From: Euzebya tangerina | GTDB lineage: Bacteria; Actinomycetota; Nitriliruptoria; Euzebyales; Euzebyaceae | NCBI RefSeq assembly: GCF_003074135.1 | Contig: NZ_PPDK01000001.1 | Span: forward strand, 3,381,265 to 3,445,264 | Length of the DNA: 64,000 nt | Reading direction: 5' to 3' | Shown: one piece after another, positions 42,900 to 52,497 of the stretch | Layout of the letters: every line of letters begins with the position of its first letter | Position numbering within the stretch: the stretch's first letter is position 1 | Translations under genes and position numbers: made by a program | The notes under the pieces: generated by a model | Databases searched by the model: none | Seen by the model: only the letters and a program-made list of their open reading frames with translations | Told to the model about the DNA's origin: nothing

Positions 42900-43623
42900 G
42901 CGCTGCGGCCTGCCGGCGCAGACCGATCCAGCCGCGGACGTGTGGCAGGTCCCGTATGGCCCACTCGGCCGGCTGGACGGTCTTCTGCCGAGACCAGCGC
43001 CGGTAGACGGCCACGTCCTGATCGACCCACCAGCCCGGGTGCTGGTCGCTGAACCAGGCCAGCAGCGCCGCATCCGCTGACCGGACCAGGGCGGGCCAGC
43101 CACCAGCGGCCAGCAACTCGGTTCGACGATAGGCCGCCATCGCCGCCGGAAAGGGGAAGTCGTCGTGGGCCAGGAAGTGGTCGGTCACCCTTCCCACCGG
43201 GACGGGGCCGGGACCCAGGACGTCGGCCTTGGTCCAGGTTGAGCCGTCCTCCATCTCCCAGCGGACCCGCCCACACGACCAGGCGATGAGCGGCCGGGCG
43301 ATGAGCGGCCGGAGCAGCGCTCCCAGCCCTCCGGGGTCGTACCGGTCGTCGTGATCGAGTCCTGCCACAGCCGACCCCCGCGCCCGAGCCAGCGCGTGGT
43401 TGCGAGTCGCGGGTGCCCCCGCCTGCACACCCAGCGCGTCGTATCTCACCCGGTCATCCGCCGGCAGCCGTTCCCGCAGGCACGGGGCCAGGCCGTCCTC
43501 CTGGACCAACCACTCGAACTCCCACTCCCCCGGCAGCTCCTGACCGGCGATCGACGTCCACGCAGCCAGGAGGTGCTCGGCGTTGTGCGCCTGCGTCGGT
43601 GTGATGACCGACACCAACGGCAT
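42859..43623 (-). CDS. GT2-family glycosyltransferase-like protein
   Basis: A 254-residue GT-A fold protein. SVITPTQAHNAEHLLAAWTSI at the start, QEDGLAP, PATRNHALARARGSAVAGLDHDDRY (the DHDD metal motif) and DVAVYRRW support a glycosyltransferase 2 assignment. No membrane segment is visible. Acceptor unknown. Confidence 0.78.
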   Translation of the reverse strand: MPLVSVITPTQAHNAEHLLAAWTSIAGQELPGEWEFEWLVQEDGLAPCLRERLPADDRVRYDALGVQAGAPATRNHALARARGSAVAGLDHDDRYDPGGLGALLRPLIARPLIAWSCGRVRWEMEDGSTWTKADVLGPGPVPVGRVTDHFLAHDDFPFPAAMAAYRRTELLAAGGWPALVRSADAALLAWFSDQHPGWWVDQDVAVYRRWSRQKTVQPAEWAIRDLPHVRGWIGLRRQAAALSRLGAGPPPPAD

Positions 43624-43639
43624 GGTGACGGCGTCCCGA

Positions 43640-44296
43640 TCAGACCAGCTTGCGGTCGGTTGCCCAGCGCGTCAGCTCGTAGCGGCTGGACAGCTGGAGC
43701 TTGCGGAGCACCGCCGAGACATGGCTCTCCACGGTCTTGATCGAGATGTGCAGCCGGCGTGCCACCTGCTTGTAGGCGTACCCACGCGCGATGTAGCGCA
43801 GGACCTCGCGCTCACGAGGAGTGAGCTGGTCGAGGTCCGACTCGTCCGGCGCGCCCTCTGCTGCGGGTGCCGAGCCGCTGAAGGCGTCCAGGACGAAGCC
43901 GGCCAGACGCGGACTGAACACGGCGTCGCCACCTCGCACCCGCTCGATCCCCTCCACGAGTTCGTCGGCCGAAACGGTCTTGGTGAGGTATCCGCGGGCG
44001 CCGGCGCGGACGATGGCGATGACGTCCTCGGCTGCGTCGGACACCGAGAGGGCCAGGAACTGCACGTCAGGGTGGTCCTTGCGGACGGTGGTGATGACAG
44101 CCAAGCCACCACCGTCGGGCATGTGCACATCCAGGAGCACGACGTCGGGCGTGGTCTCGATGATCCCGGCGACGGCCGCGTCGACGGTCTGGGCCTCACC
44201 AACCACGTCCACGCGTCCGCCGATCTCGGCCTGCACGCCGGTCAGGAACATGCGGTGGTCATCGACCATGAACACGCGGGGGATCTGCTCGCTCAT
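43640..44296 (-). CDS. LuxR/NarL-family response regulator
   Basis: A 218-residue regulator: receiver domain with DDHRMF and phosphoacceptor VVLLDVHMPDGGG, then a LuxR HTH (LTPREREVLRYIARGYAYKQVARRLHISIKTVESHV). The start codon overlaps the kinase stop (ATGA) so the pair is co-translated. The likely partner is the PspC-domain kinase upstream. Confidence 0.9.
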   Translation of the reverse strand: MSEQIPRVFMVDDHRMFLTGVQAEIGGRVDVVGEAQTVDAAVAGIIETTPDVVLLDVHMPDGGGLAVITTVRKDHPDVQFLALSVSDAAEDVIAIVRAGARGYLTKTVSADELVEGIERVRGGDAVFSPRLAGFVLDAFSGSAPAAEGAPDESDLDQLTPREREVLRYIARGYAYKQVARRLHISIKTVESHVSAVLRKLQLSSRYELTRWATDRKLV

Positions 44297-45459
44297 CGGT
44301 TGTCCTGTTCTTCCGGGGGTGTGCGGCCGCCGCCGCTCGGTTCCTGCAGTGGCAGCGTGAGCTCCACCTCGGTGCCTTCGCCGGGGTCGGAGATGATGGT
44401 GGCCTTCCCGCCGTGCCGGGCCATGCGATCCTCGATCGAGTACACCAGACCGCGGCGATCGCTGGCAACGGTGTCGACATCGAAGCCGACACCCTCGTCG
44501 CGGACGAAGATCGCCACCGTCTCGGGTTCCACCTCGACGAAGACGTCCACCCGGGCCGCGCCGGAGTGCTTGGCCGCGTTGGTCATCGCCTCGCCGGCGG
44601 CTTCGGTCATGGCGATGAGGTGGTCGTCCAGGGTCAACTCGCCGGCCCGCACGACATCGACGGAGACGCCATAGCGGTCCTCGACCCGGCCCGCCATGTC
44701 CATGATGGCCTCGCCCAGGGTGGTGGGTGCGTCGTCGGGGCGGCGCCCGAACAGCCACGAGCGCAGCTCCCGCTCCTGCCCTCGGGCGAGGCGGGTGATC
44801 TCCTCACGCGTGTCGGCTCGTTGGATCAACGCGAGTGTCTGCAGCACCGAGTCGTGCAGGTGGGCGGCCATCTCAGCCCGCTCCTCCGACCGGATCCGCT
44901 CGCGACGCTCGGCCGAGAGCTGGCTGCCCTGCCGCTGGAGCCAGGGCGCGATCACCAGCGCCACACCGACCAGCGTCACGACGGAGGCGAGGATCGCGTC
45001 CGTCAGCGCGCCGAGTCCGGTGACGAGATCGGAGGAGATGAAGAAGGCGATGATGCCGGCCGCGACCAGGCAGCCACCCACGGCCAGCCGGATGGTCCCG
45101 AAGGAGCGGCTGTCGGGCAGTTCGCGATCGCCGATGGCCTTGGTGAGGGTGCTCTGCCACACGGCACGTTCGTCGTCGGACGCGCGGACCCACACCAGCC
45201 CGGACCCGATGGCAGCCAGGCCCACGGGAACCGACAGGGCGTCGGTGAGATACACGCCGGCACTTCCGAACAGCAGCATCAGTCCCTGCGTGACCAGCGC
45301 CACGGCCACCGCGTGCCTGACGGTGGGCTCGTTGCGCGGGACCGGGTTGGCGGGGTCCTCCGCCGGCAACCACACCCGCAGGAAGAGGTAGATCAGCACA
45401 CCAGCCCCCGCAGCGGTGCTCAGGACGACGAACGCCAACCGGACGATGAGCGGGTCCAC
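44293..45459 (-). CDS. PspC-domain sensor histidine kinase (LiaS/DesK type); start codon unresolved
   Basis: From the first canonical start (GTG 45459) the protein has 388 residues: the second half of a PspC domain, several membrane helices, a HisKA_3 box (AEMAAHLHDSVLQTLALIQR) and a HATPase domain (AAGEAMTNAAKHSG, VRDEGVGFD). The frame stays open upstream and encodes the missing N-terminal half of PspC (GLVRLEDDGVTGGVAAGIGAWLG) after a Pro/Ala linker, but has no ATG, GTG or TTG there. An ATC at 45621, preceding SSPPAPAAAG, is where the homologous PspC protein would start. Either a rare start codon, or a sequence error, or truncation applies. It would phosphorylate the LuxR regulator encoded next. 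Confidence 0.85.
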   Translation of the reverse strand: MDPLIVRLAFVVLSTAAGAGVLIYLFLRVWLPAEDPANPVPRNEPTVRHAVAVALVTQGLMLLFGSAGVYLTDALSVPVGLAAIGSGLVWVRASDDERAVWQSTLTKAIGDRELPDSRSFGTIRLAVGGCLVAAGIIAFFISSDLVTGLGALTDAILASVVTLVGVALVIAPWLQRQGSQLSAERRERIRSEERAEMAAHLHDSVLQTLALIQRADTREEITRLARGQERELRSWLFGRRPDDAPTTLGEAIMDMAGRVEDRYGVSVDVVRAGELTLDDHLIAMTEAAGEAMTNAAKHSGAARVDVFVEVEPETVAIFVRDEGVGFDVDTVASDRRGLVYSIEDRMARHGGKATIISDPGEGTEVELTLPLQEPSGGGRTPPEEQDNR

Positions 45460-45733
45460 GCCGAGCCAGGCCCCGATGCCGGCAGCAACACCGCCGGTGA
45501 CCCCGTCGTCCTCCAGACGGACCAGCCCGGCGCTGCGCGGAAGCAGGCGGGACCCGGCGGCACCGGAGGATTCCGCCGAGGGGGGTGGTCCTGCTGCGGC
45601 AGGCGCGGGTGGTGAGCTGATGTCACTACTGTTCCACGTCGGGCACGCCAGACCATGGGGAAGCTCCCTGTCAGGGGTCTGTCAGGGTCATCCCTGATCG
45701 ACAGGACAGGTCAGTCCCGCCAAGGTGAAGACC

Positions 45734-47173
45734 ATGAGCACCACCGGAATCCCAGCTCCGCCACCACCTGCACCCACACCGGGCGCCGGCGGGCCGCCCA
45801 AGCGACTGGTCCGCTTGACCGACCAGGGCAAGGTCGCCGGTGTGGCCGCCGGGATCGGCTGGTATCTCGGAATCGACCCGACGCTCATCCGCATCGGGCT
45901 GATCGTGCTCACGCTGACCACTGGGATCGGCATTCCGCTGTACGCGGTGGCCTGGTGGCTCATGCCAGCCTCCACGGCAACGCAGACGACGCTGAGCGCC
46001 CCCACTCGTGCTCGCGACGGCCGCTCGCTGCTGATCGCGGCCGTCGCGATCATCGCCGTCACCGGCCTGTTGGGCCAGATCGACGTGTTCGGCGGACGCA
46101 CCGTTCTGGCCGCGACCCTGATCGGCCTCGGGATCCTGCTGTTCAACGACGACAAGCCACGACACCAGCCTCGCCAGCCGCACGCCAACCAGCCCGGCGT
46201 GCCCGTCGCAAACCCCTGGACCACACCACCACCGGCGCCTCCCCCATCCCCAGCACTCCCCGTTGCAGGCCCTCACTCCTCCACTCGACCCGCGACGCCG
46301 CCGCAACCCGTCGCCCCGCCGCCCGCGGCCGGACCCGGCGGACCAGCCACGCCACCGCAACCGCAGTCGGCCTATGAGCCCTACGCCGGTGCGTGGACCA
46401 AGGACGCGAAGACGCACCGGGACGGATCGAAGCGGCCGAAGTCGTATCTCGGCCGGCTCACGTTCGGCGTCTGGATCGTCGCGGTCAGCTTGGCGGTGCT
46501 GCTGTGGAGCCTCGGTGTCATCACACTCGGAGCACGCGGCCTGCTCGGCATCACCATCGCCGTCGCGGGTGTCGGACTCCTCGTCGGAACCTTCTTCGGT
46601 CGGGCCCGTGGGCTGATCGTCGTGGGGCTGCTGGCCAGTGGCGCCCTGCTCATCTCGAATGCAATTGCGGCGAGCGACATCACGCTCGGCTCGGGCGTGG
46701 GTGAGACCCGCGCAGCCGCCGCCGACGTCAGCGAACTGCAACCCAGCTACAACTGGACAATCGGTGAGAACCGGCTCGACCTCAGCGATCTCGAGCTCGA
46801 CGGTGCGGAGGCTGACGTCATGGCCAGCATCGTGGTCGGAGAGCTGCGGGTCACCGTGCCCGACGACGTGACCGTGTTCGTCAACGGCTCGCTCGGTGCT
46901 GGCCAGGTGTCGGTCCTCGGCGAGCAGTACGAGGGCACGGACCTCGAGATCGACGCCGACGACGAGGTCCCGAGCGCCGACGGGATCCTGCGACTGGACG
47001 TCAGCGGCCTGATCGGCGAGATCACGGTCGATCGGCAGAGCCAGGGAACCCTGGTCGAGCCCCAGACGTCTGGCTCCGCTGACGTCCCCGAACCGCCGGG
47101 CGCGGAAGGTGCGGAGCCGCGCGACGCCCCTGAGCCACCAGCGGCCCCGGCCGCACCCGGCGCCACCCAGTAG
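45734..47173 (+). CDS. PspC-domain membrane protein with LiaF-like C-terminal domain
   Basis: A 479-residue protein: Pro-rich start, PspC domain (KRLVRLTDQGKVAGVAAGIGWYLGIDP), a second membrane cluster, a Pro-rich linker, then TM helices and an extracytoplasmic domain (ENRLDLSDLELDGAEADV...VGELRVTVPDDVTVFVNGSLGAGQVSVLG) matching the toast-rack/LiaF C-terminal domain of cell-envelope stress systems. It is divergent from the PspC kinase, so kinase, regulator and this protein probably form a LiaFSR-like envelope stress module. Confidence 0.82.
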   Translation: MSTTGIPAPPPPAPTPGAGGPPKRLVRLTDQGKVAGVAAGIGWYLGIDPTLIRIGLIVLTLTTGIGIPLYAVAWWLMPASTATQTTLSAPTRARDGRSLLIAAVAIIAVTGLLGQIDVFGGRTVLAATLIGLGILLFNDDKPRHQPRQPHANQPGVPVANPWTTPPPAPPPSPALPVAGPHSSTRPATPPQPVAPPPAAGPGGPATPPQPQSAYEPYAGAWTKDAKTHRDGSKRPKSYLGRLTFGVWIVAVSLAVLLWSLGVITLGARGLLGITIAVAGVGLLVGTFFGRARGLIVVGLLASGALLISNAIAASDITLGSGVGETRAAAADVSELQPSYNWTIGENRLDLSDLELDGAEADVMASIVVGELRVTVPDDVTVFVNGSLGAGQVSVLGEQYEGTDLEIDADDEVPSADGILRLDVSGLIGEITVDRQSQGTLVEPQTSGSADVPEPPGAEGAEPRDAPEPPAAPAAPGATQ

Positions 47174-47203
47174 CCGACACGACCCACGCCTGAGGACCAG
47201 CAC

Positions 47204-47593
47204 ATGTACCGCCACCGCCCCGACGTCATCAGCTTCGTCTTCGGTCTGCTCTTCACCGTCGTCGGCGTCCTCACCATCGCCGATCCGGTCTTCAACCTGC
47301 AGCCACAGCTCCTGCTCCCGCTCGTCGGGGTGGCACTCGGGCTGGGTGTCATCGGCTCGCTCATCACGGGGACTCGACGGCCGACGCCGGCACCCCGAGC
47401 CGCCCCCGCGCCGACGCTCGAACCGCCGCCCTCGATGCAGCCGAACGACCCGTTCTTCGACTCGCCGATCGACCCGGAGCTCCTGGAGGAGGCCTACCGG
47501 GAGGTGTTCGGCGACGACGAGCCCGACATCGCAGCGGCACGCGACCGCGAGCGCGGGTCAACACCGGCCACGCCGGAGGACGGCACCACCTGA
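47204..47593 (+). CDS. Small membrane protein downstream of the PspC gene
   Basis: A 129-residue protein with two N-terminal helices (VISFVFGLLFTVVGVLTIA, LLLPLVGVALGLGVIGSLI) and a Pro/Asp-rich cytoplasmic tail. It follows the PspC gene after 30 bp and is probably cotranscribed with it. Family not recognised. Confidence 0.65.
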   Translation: MYRHRPDVISFVFGLLFTVVGVLTIADPVFNLQPQLLLPLVGVALGLGVIGSLITGTRRPTPAPRAAPAPTLEPPPSMQPNDPFFDSPIDPELLEEAYREVFGDDEPDIAAARDRERGSTPATPEDGTT

Positions 47594-47646
47594 TCGAGTG
47601 ACCCGGATCAAACTTCGGTGAGCCGGCTCTCGCCGTCCGACACTGG

Positions 47647-49164
47647 ATGGCCATGCTCGTCGTCCTCGCCCTGCTCGCCGGAACGGTCGTCGGCGCTCTG
47701 GTCCTGCTGCTGGCAGGCCCGCCGCTCGCCGCCGTCGCCGTGATCGTCATGGTGGCCGCCGGCATCGCCGCACAGCGAACTTCAGGCCCTCCGCGCAGGC
47801 TCATCGGCCTCACCCTGCTGGTGGCGCTGCTCGCCGGCGGCGGGTTCCTGGCCCTCACCGCCCTCGACCTCATCGACGCCGTCACGACGACGACCGGTGA
47901 GGTGGAGCAGGCCGATGCCGTCCAGTTGGCGGCCGCCGAGGACAAGCTGGAGGGATTGGACCCGGCAGCGTCCTTCCGCCTGGAGCTGACCGAGCCCCAG
48001 CTGCAGGCCGTCATCCAGGACGGCATCGCCGCCAGCGGTGACCTTCCCATCCGCCGTCTGGATCTCGACCTTCGCAGCCCGGCGACCAGCGGCATCCCGA
48101 CCGGCGACGTGGCGTTCACCACGACCTTCAAGAGCGGGGACGTGCAGGCGTCCGGGTCAGCCGTCGTGACCACGACCGCCGACGGGGTGGCGCTCGAACT
48201 GGGTGACTTGGACTTCGGCCCCGTGCGTGTGCCCGCGCTCGCCAGCGACGCAGTCCAAGAGGTGGTCGGCGCGGTCACCGACCTCAACGCCGCGTTGGCC
48301 GACCAGCAGACCGTGGTCCAGTCCATCGAGATCACCGACGACCTGCTCGTCGTCGTCGGGGTGCGAGCGGGCCAGGCGTTGACCGGCGGCGAGTTGCTTG
48401 CCGCAATCCGCGCCCAAGCTGAGTTGGCCACCGGCGCCGTCGTCGCACCGCCGGAGGTCCTCGGCCCGGGCTCGGTCGACGGTCGTCAGGCCCCCGGCGA
48501 CCCCGTTGTCCTGGCGTTGGGCGACTCGCTCGCCGCCGGGGTGGGGGTCGACCGGCAGGCCGACGGGTACGTATCGCGATTCCACCGGGCCGTCAGTGAG
48601 CGGGATGGGGTGCCGTACGGCCTGGAGAACCTGGGGGAGACCGGGGCCACCTCGACCTCGCTGGTCACCGGCCAGCAACTGGCGCAGGCCGAGGCCATCC
48701 TGGCCACGCGACCCGCCAGCTACATCACCCTCAACATCGGCGCGAACGACCTGCTCGGCCACCTGGAGTCGGATGACTGCGGCGTCGACCTGGCCAGCCC
48801 CGGCTGTCAGGACCGGGTCAATCGGTCCCTGGCGACCTACCGGACCAACCTGACCGTGATACTCGACCGGCTCGTTGCAGCACGTGGCGCGGCCCAGGTG
48901 GTGTTCCTGCAGATCTACGACCCGTTCAGCCTCGGCCTCGGCGGCAGCGACCTGGCGGCCGAGTCCTCCGCCATCATCAGCCGCCTGAACGGCATCGCGG
49001 CCGAGTTGGCAGACGCCCGTGGGATCGTCGTGGCCGATGGCTTCACGCCGCTGCAGAACACCACGGCAGCGACGACCCACATGTTGGACGCGGTCCCTGA
49101 CATCCACCCGAACGCCGCCGGCTACGACGTGCTGGCGAGCGCCCTGGTCCAGGCCACCCAGTAG
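47647..49164 (+). CDS. Membrane-anchored SGNH/GDSL hydrolase with LmeA-like domain
   Basis: A 505-residue protein: two N-terminal helices, a ~180-residue extracytoplasmic domain resembling LmeA/DUF2993 lipid-binding proteins (SFRLELTEPQLQAVIQDG, LDLDLRSPATSGIPTGD), then an SGNH hydrolase. Block I is LALGDSLAAGVGVD, block II GETGAT, block III GANDL and block V DIHPNAAGY. It may act on a lipid or cell-wall ester outside the membrane. The LmeA-like call is weaker than the SGNH call. Confidence 0.78.
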   Translation: MAMLVVLALLAGTVVGALVLLLAGPPLAAVAVIVMVAAGIAAQRTSGPPRRLIGLTLLVALLAGGGFLALTALDLIDAVTTTTGEVEQADAVQLAAAEDKLEGLDPAASFRLELTEPQLQAVIQDGIAASGDLPIRRLDLDLRSPATSGIPTGDVAFTTTFKSGDVQASGSAVVTTTADGVALELGDLDFGPVRVPALASDAVQEVVGAVTDLNAALADQQTVVQSIEITDDLLVVVGVRAGQALTGGELLAAIRAQAELATGAVVAPPEVLGPGSVDGRQAPGDPVVLALGDSLAAGVGVDRQADGYVSRFHRAVSERDGVPYGLENLGETGATSTSLVTGQQLAQAEAILATRPASYITLNIGANDLLGHLESDDCGVDLASPGCQDRVNRSLATYRTNLTVILDRLVAARGAAQVVFLQIYDPFSLGLGGSDLAAESSAIISRLNGIAAELADARGIVVADGFTPLQNTTAATTHMLDAVPDIHPNAAGYDVLASALVQATQ

Positions 49165-49188
49165 CCCCAGTTCAGGCCAACCCGTCGT

Positions 49189-50271
49189 TCAGGGGCCGTC
49201 GTCGAGCTCGACGAGGCCTGCCCAGGCGCAGATCTCCGCCAGTCCATCGATGCCGAACACGCCGATCGGGTCGGTGGCACCGGTCGGCAGGTCGCGCAGG
49301 TCCCGCTGGGCCAGTCGGTCCGCTGTGGCGGCGGCCAGACGGGCGGCGAGCACGATGGCGTTGCCGGCGACCGCCTCCCGCCGGGTGATGACGCGGCCCC
49401 GTTCGTCCCGGCAGCGTGCCACGAACCGGCTGGTCCCCTCCGCCAGCCCCTCCTCCGGACCGTCACCGAGCAGTGCCAAGGCCCGGTCCAGCACCCAGTC
49501 GCCCCGCACCAGGCGCAGTGGCCGGGTCAGTTGCCCACCCACGGTGACCGCCGGCCCGAGGGGACCGAACCAGCCGCTGTGCACGTCGATCGCCGTCAGC
49601 TCGGGGAAGTGCTGCCGCAGCGTCCAGACCTCCGCGCCGCCGATCGAGACCGTCGATCGGCGTCCCGCCGTGGTGCGGAACGACGACCGGCGCTCCCCCA
49701 CCGGCTCCCGGCGGACCATGCCGTCCCGGAAGGTGCGCGTCGAGCGGGTCATCGCTCGAACCAACGAGCGCCGTCCCGAGGCGCTTCCGGCCTGCAGACC
49801 GCCGTCAGCCAGGTAGGCGATCTCCACCGTCCGGGCGTCCCCACGAGCCGCGGTAGCCGCCCGGTGCGCCAGGAGGTGACCGGGCACGAACTCATAGCCC
49901 GCAGCCGGCAGCAGCATCACACCGTGTCGGCCGGCCTCCGGACCGTGATCGTCATAGATGCGCTCCAGGAAGCGAGGCTCACCGGTCACGTCCACGTAGG
50001 TGCAGGCCGACGCGATGGCGGCGGTGACGACCTGGTCCCCGACGAGGTCGTAGGGACCAACTGTGGAGACGACGACGTCCCCCGGCTCGAGGACGCCGCC
50101 CAGCTCCTCCAACCGGGCCACCTGGACGGGACAGTCGAGCTCGCGGCCGAGGGCGCCGAGCGACTCCGGTGAGCGGCCCACGAGCAGCAATCGGCCCTCG
50201 CCTGCGAGCTCACGGCTGACCATGCGCCCGGTCCTGCCGGTCGCGCCGATCACCACGATCCGTCGCCGCAC
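49189..50271 (-). CDS. Saccharopine-dehydrogenase-like NAD(P)-binding protein
   Basis: A 360-residue protein. VVIGATGRTGRMVSRELAGEGRLLLVGRS is the Rossmann dinucleotide site and STVGPYDLVGDQVVTAAIASACTYVDVTGEP the saccharopine-dehydrogenase family motif; these proteins in actinobacteria include trans-acting enoyl reductases. GTG 50271 starts the fold directly. Substrate unknown. Confidence 0.8.
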   Translation of the reverse strand: MRRRIVVIGATGRTGRMVSRELAGEGRLLLVGRSPESLGALGRELDCPVQVARLEELGGVLEPGDVVVSTVGPYDLVGDQVVTAAIASACTYVDVTGEPRFLERIYDDHGPEAGRHGVMLLPAAGYEFVPGHLLAHRAATAARGDARTVEIAYLADGGLQAGSASGRRSLVRAMTRSTRTFRDGMVRREPVGERRSSFRTTAGRRSTVSIGGAEVWTLRQHFPELTAIDVHSGWFGPLGPAVTVGGQLTRPLRLVRGDWVLDRALALLGDGPEEGLAEGTSRFVARCRDERGRVITRREAVAGNAIVLAARLAAATADRLAQRDLRDLPTGATDPIGVFGIDGLAEICAWAGLVELDDGP

Positions 50272-50433
50272 GCCGTCAGCCTGCCAGGTCGGCTGATGCG
50301 AACACGAACTCACGCAGGGTCGGAAATTGAACCGACGTTCTTCCTTTCCCTACACGGCGTAATGGGGCAGGCTACTGTTTGTAGAAAGAGCCTGCGCTCT
50401 GTAGCGCAGCACCACACCGAGTACGGAGCACGT

Positions 50434-52470
50434 ATGGCATCCAAGCAGTCACCGAATGCGCACGCGGACCAGAGCTCGGAGACGGGCGCCACGACCCCAT
50501 CCGGCCCGACGTTCGCCGCCGCTGGGACGTTGGCTGCGACCCTCGGGGGTGGACTGCTCAACTCCCATCAGGCGGACGTGGGGGCCTCCCGGGAGCGGGC
50601 CCGCATCCGCCGGCTGAAGCTCTTGGCGGCCGGCCTCTCCGGTCCATTGCTGTTCCTGTGGTGGCGGATCATCGACGGCCGCGGCCTGAACTTCTTCCAA
50701 GTGCCGACCCTGACCGAGGACGCCGTCATCTGGGTCCTGCCGATCGTGATCATCCTGGCGATCGGCATCATGGTCGCCATGCCGCTGATGAGCGGCCGAT
50801 CGCCGCACGCCAGGGTTGCACCCGATCAGATCGAGACCGGCTTCTCTGACGTGGTCGGCCTGGACAATGTGGTCGATGAGGTCACCCGGACGCTCAACAC
50901 GTTCATGGCCCACAAGGTCTATCGGAGCCAGTTGGGCGGCACCCCTCGCCGCGGGGTGATGTTCGAGGGGCCTCCTGGCACGGGCAAGACCTACCTGGCC
51001 AAGGCCATGGCTCACGAGGCCGGCGTCCCCTTCCTGTTCGTCTCCGCAACCTCGTTCCAGTCGATGTGGTACGGCGCGACGGCCCGGAAGGTCCGCAGCT
51101 ACTTCGCGGCGCTGCGCAAGGCGGCACGCGAGGAGGGTGGGGCCATCGGGTTCATCGAGGAGATCGATGCGATCGCCCAGGCTCGTGGCGGCATGCGGGC
51201 CACCAGCCAGCCACTTGCCGCGAACGCGATGAGCGGCGGCTGCCTGCACAGCTCTGCCGAGGCCTTCGGTTCGAACCTCGGCAGCGTCGGTGGACCATCG
51301 TCCGGTGGCGGCATGATCACCAACGCCTTCGGCTCCAGCGAGGGCGCATCGGGGGTTGTCAACGAGCTCCTGGTCCAGCTGCAGAGCTTCGACACCCCGC
51401 CACGTGGGGTCCGGGTGCGCAATTGGTTCACGGAGAAGCTCAACGCCTTCCTGCCCCACGACCGGCAGATCGCGGCCAAGCCGTCGCCGTACCACAACAT
51501 CCTGGTCATCGCCGCGACCAATCGTGCCGACGATCTGGACGCCGCGTTGCTGCGGCCCGGCCGCTTCGACAAGCGACTGGCCTTCGAACCGCCGGCCCGA
51601 CCGCAGCGTCGCGCCCTGCTCGACTACTACCTGGCGAAGAAGGCGCACTCGCCCGACCTCGACACCGAGGAGGCGCGTGAGATGATCACGAGCCAGACCC
51701 TCGGCTACACGCCGGTCATGATCGAGAACCTGCTCGACGAGGCACTGGTCGTGTCGCTCAAGGGCGGTCACGACGGCATGACCTTCGACGACCTCCAGCA
51801 GGCCCGGCTCGACATCGAGGTGGGGTTGCCGACCCCTGCCCCCTACACCCAGCGGGAACGGCTCCGCGTCGCAACCCACGAGGCCGGGCACGCGGTGATG
51901 GCCCACCTCTCCGGCCACCGCCGCCTGGAGATCCTGACGATCGTCAAGCGCAAGTCAGCCCTGGGCCTGCTGGCACACGGGGACACCGAGGAGATCTTCA
52001 CGCGCACCCGCAAGGAGATGTACGACATGGTCGACATCGCCATGGGTGGGAAGGCCGCAGAGGACATCTGGTTCGGCTCCAGCTCCACCGGTCCGGGCAG
52101 CGACCTGGCGGCAGCGACGAAGCTGGCCTGCGAGATCGTCGGGATGCACGGTCTGGGCGACTCGCTGGTAAGCCTGGCTGCGGTGCAGCAGTCATCGCTG
52201 TCGGGCACCAACATCGTGGGGCGCGCCCTGAACGACACCGTGGCCCGACCCGAGGTCGACCGCGTGCTGCGCGATGCCTACGACCGCACCCACGCGACCC
52301 TGGAGGCCAACCGGCACATCCTGGAGGCCCTGCGGGACGCCCTGCTGGAGCGCGAGGAGCTGATCGGCCGACAGATCACCGACGTGATCACCGCAGCCGG
52401 TCCACCCGTGCTCGACGACCTGCGCATCGAGCACAGCCTCGAGACGGAGACACGGCCCGCAGAGGCCTGA
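50434..52470 (+). CDS. FtsH-like AAA zinc metalloprotease with atypical insertions
   Basis: A 678-residue membrane protease. Two closely spaced helices (about residues 65-85 and 90-115) leave almost no periplasmic domain, unlike canonical FtsH. The AAA module has Walker A GPPGTGKT (near 179) and a Walker B FIEEIDA with Glu replacing the usual first Asp, then Arg-finger LLRPGRFDK. Two insertions interrupt the AAA core: a Gly/Ser-rich segment after RGGM and a second before NILVIAATNRAD. The M41 peptidase domain has HEAGHAVMAHLSG (near 482) and the SDLAAATKLA third-ligand region. GGAG precedes the ATG. Confidence 0.85.
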   Translation: MASKQSPNAHADQSSETGATTPSGPTFAAAGTLAATLGGGLLNSHQADVGASRERARIRRLKLLAAGLSGPLLFLWWRIIDGRGLNFFQVPTLTEDAVIWVLPIVIILAIGIMVAMPLMSGRSPHARVAPDQIETGFSDVVGLDNVVDEVTRTLNTFMAHKVYRSQLGGTPRRGVMFEGPPGTGKTYLAKAMAHEAGVPFLFVSATSFQSMWYGATARKVRSYFAALRKAAREEGGAIGFIEEIDAIAQARGGMRATSQPLAANAMSGGCLHSSAEAFGSNLGSVGGPSSGGGMITNAFGSSEGASGVVNELLVQLQSFDTPPRGVRVRNWFTEKLNAFLPHDRQIAAKPSPYHNILVIAATNRADDLDAALLRPGRFDKRLAFEPPARPQRRALLDYYLAKKAHSPDLDTEEAREMITSQTLGYTPVMIENLLDEALVVSLKGGHDGMTFDDLQQARLDIEVGLPTPAPYTQRERLRVATHEAGHAVMAHLSGHRRLEILTIVKRKSALGLLAHGDTEEIFTRTRKEMYDMVDIAMGGKAAEDIWFGSSSTGPGSDLAAATKLACEIVGMHGLGDSLVSLAAVQQSSLSGTNIVGRALNDTVARPEVDRVLRDAYDRTHATLEANRHILEALRDALLEREELIGRQITDVITAAGPPVLDDLRIEHSLETETRPAEA

Positions 52471-52497
52471 GGCGCGTCCGTCGAACGGAACCCCCGG

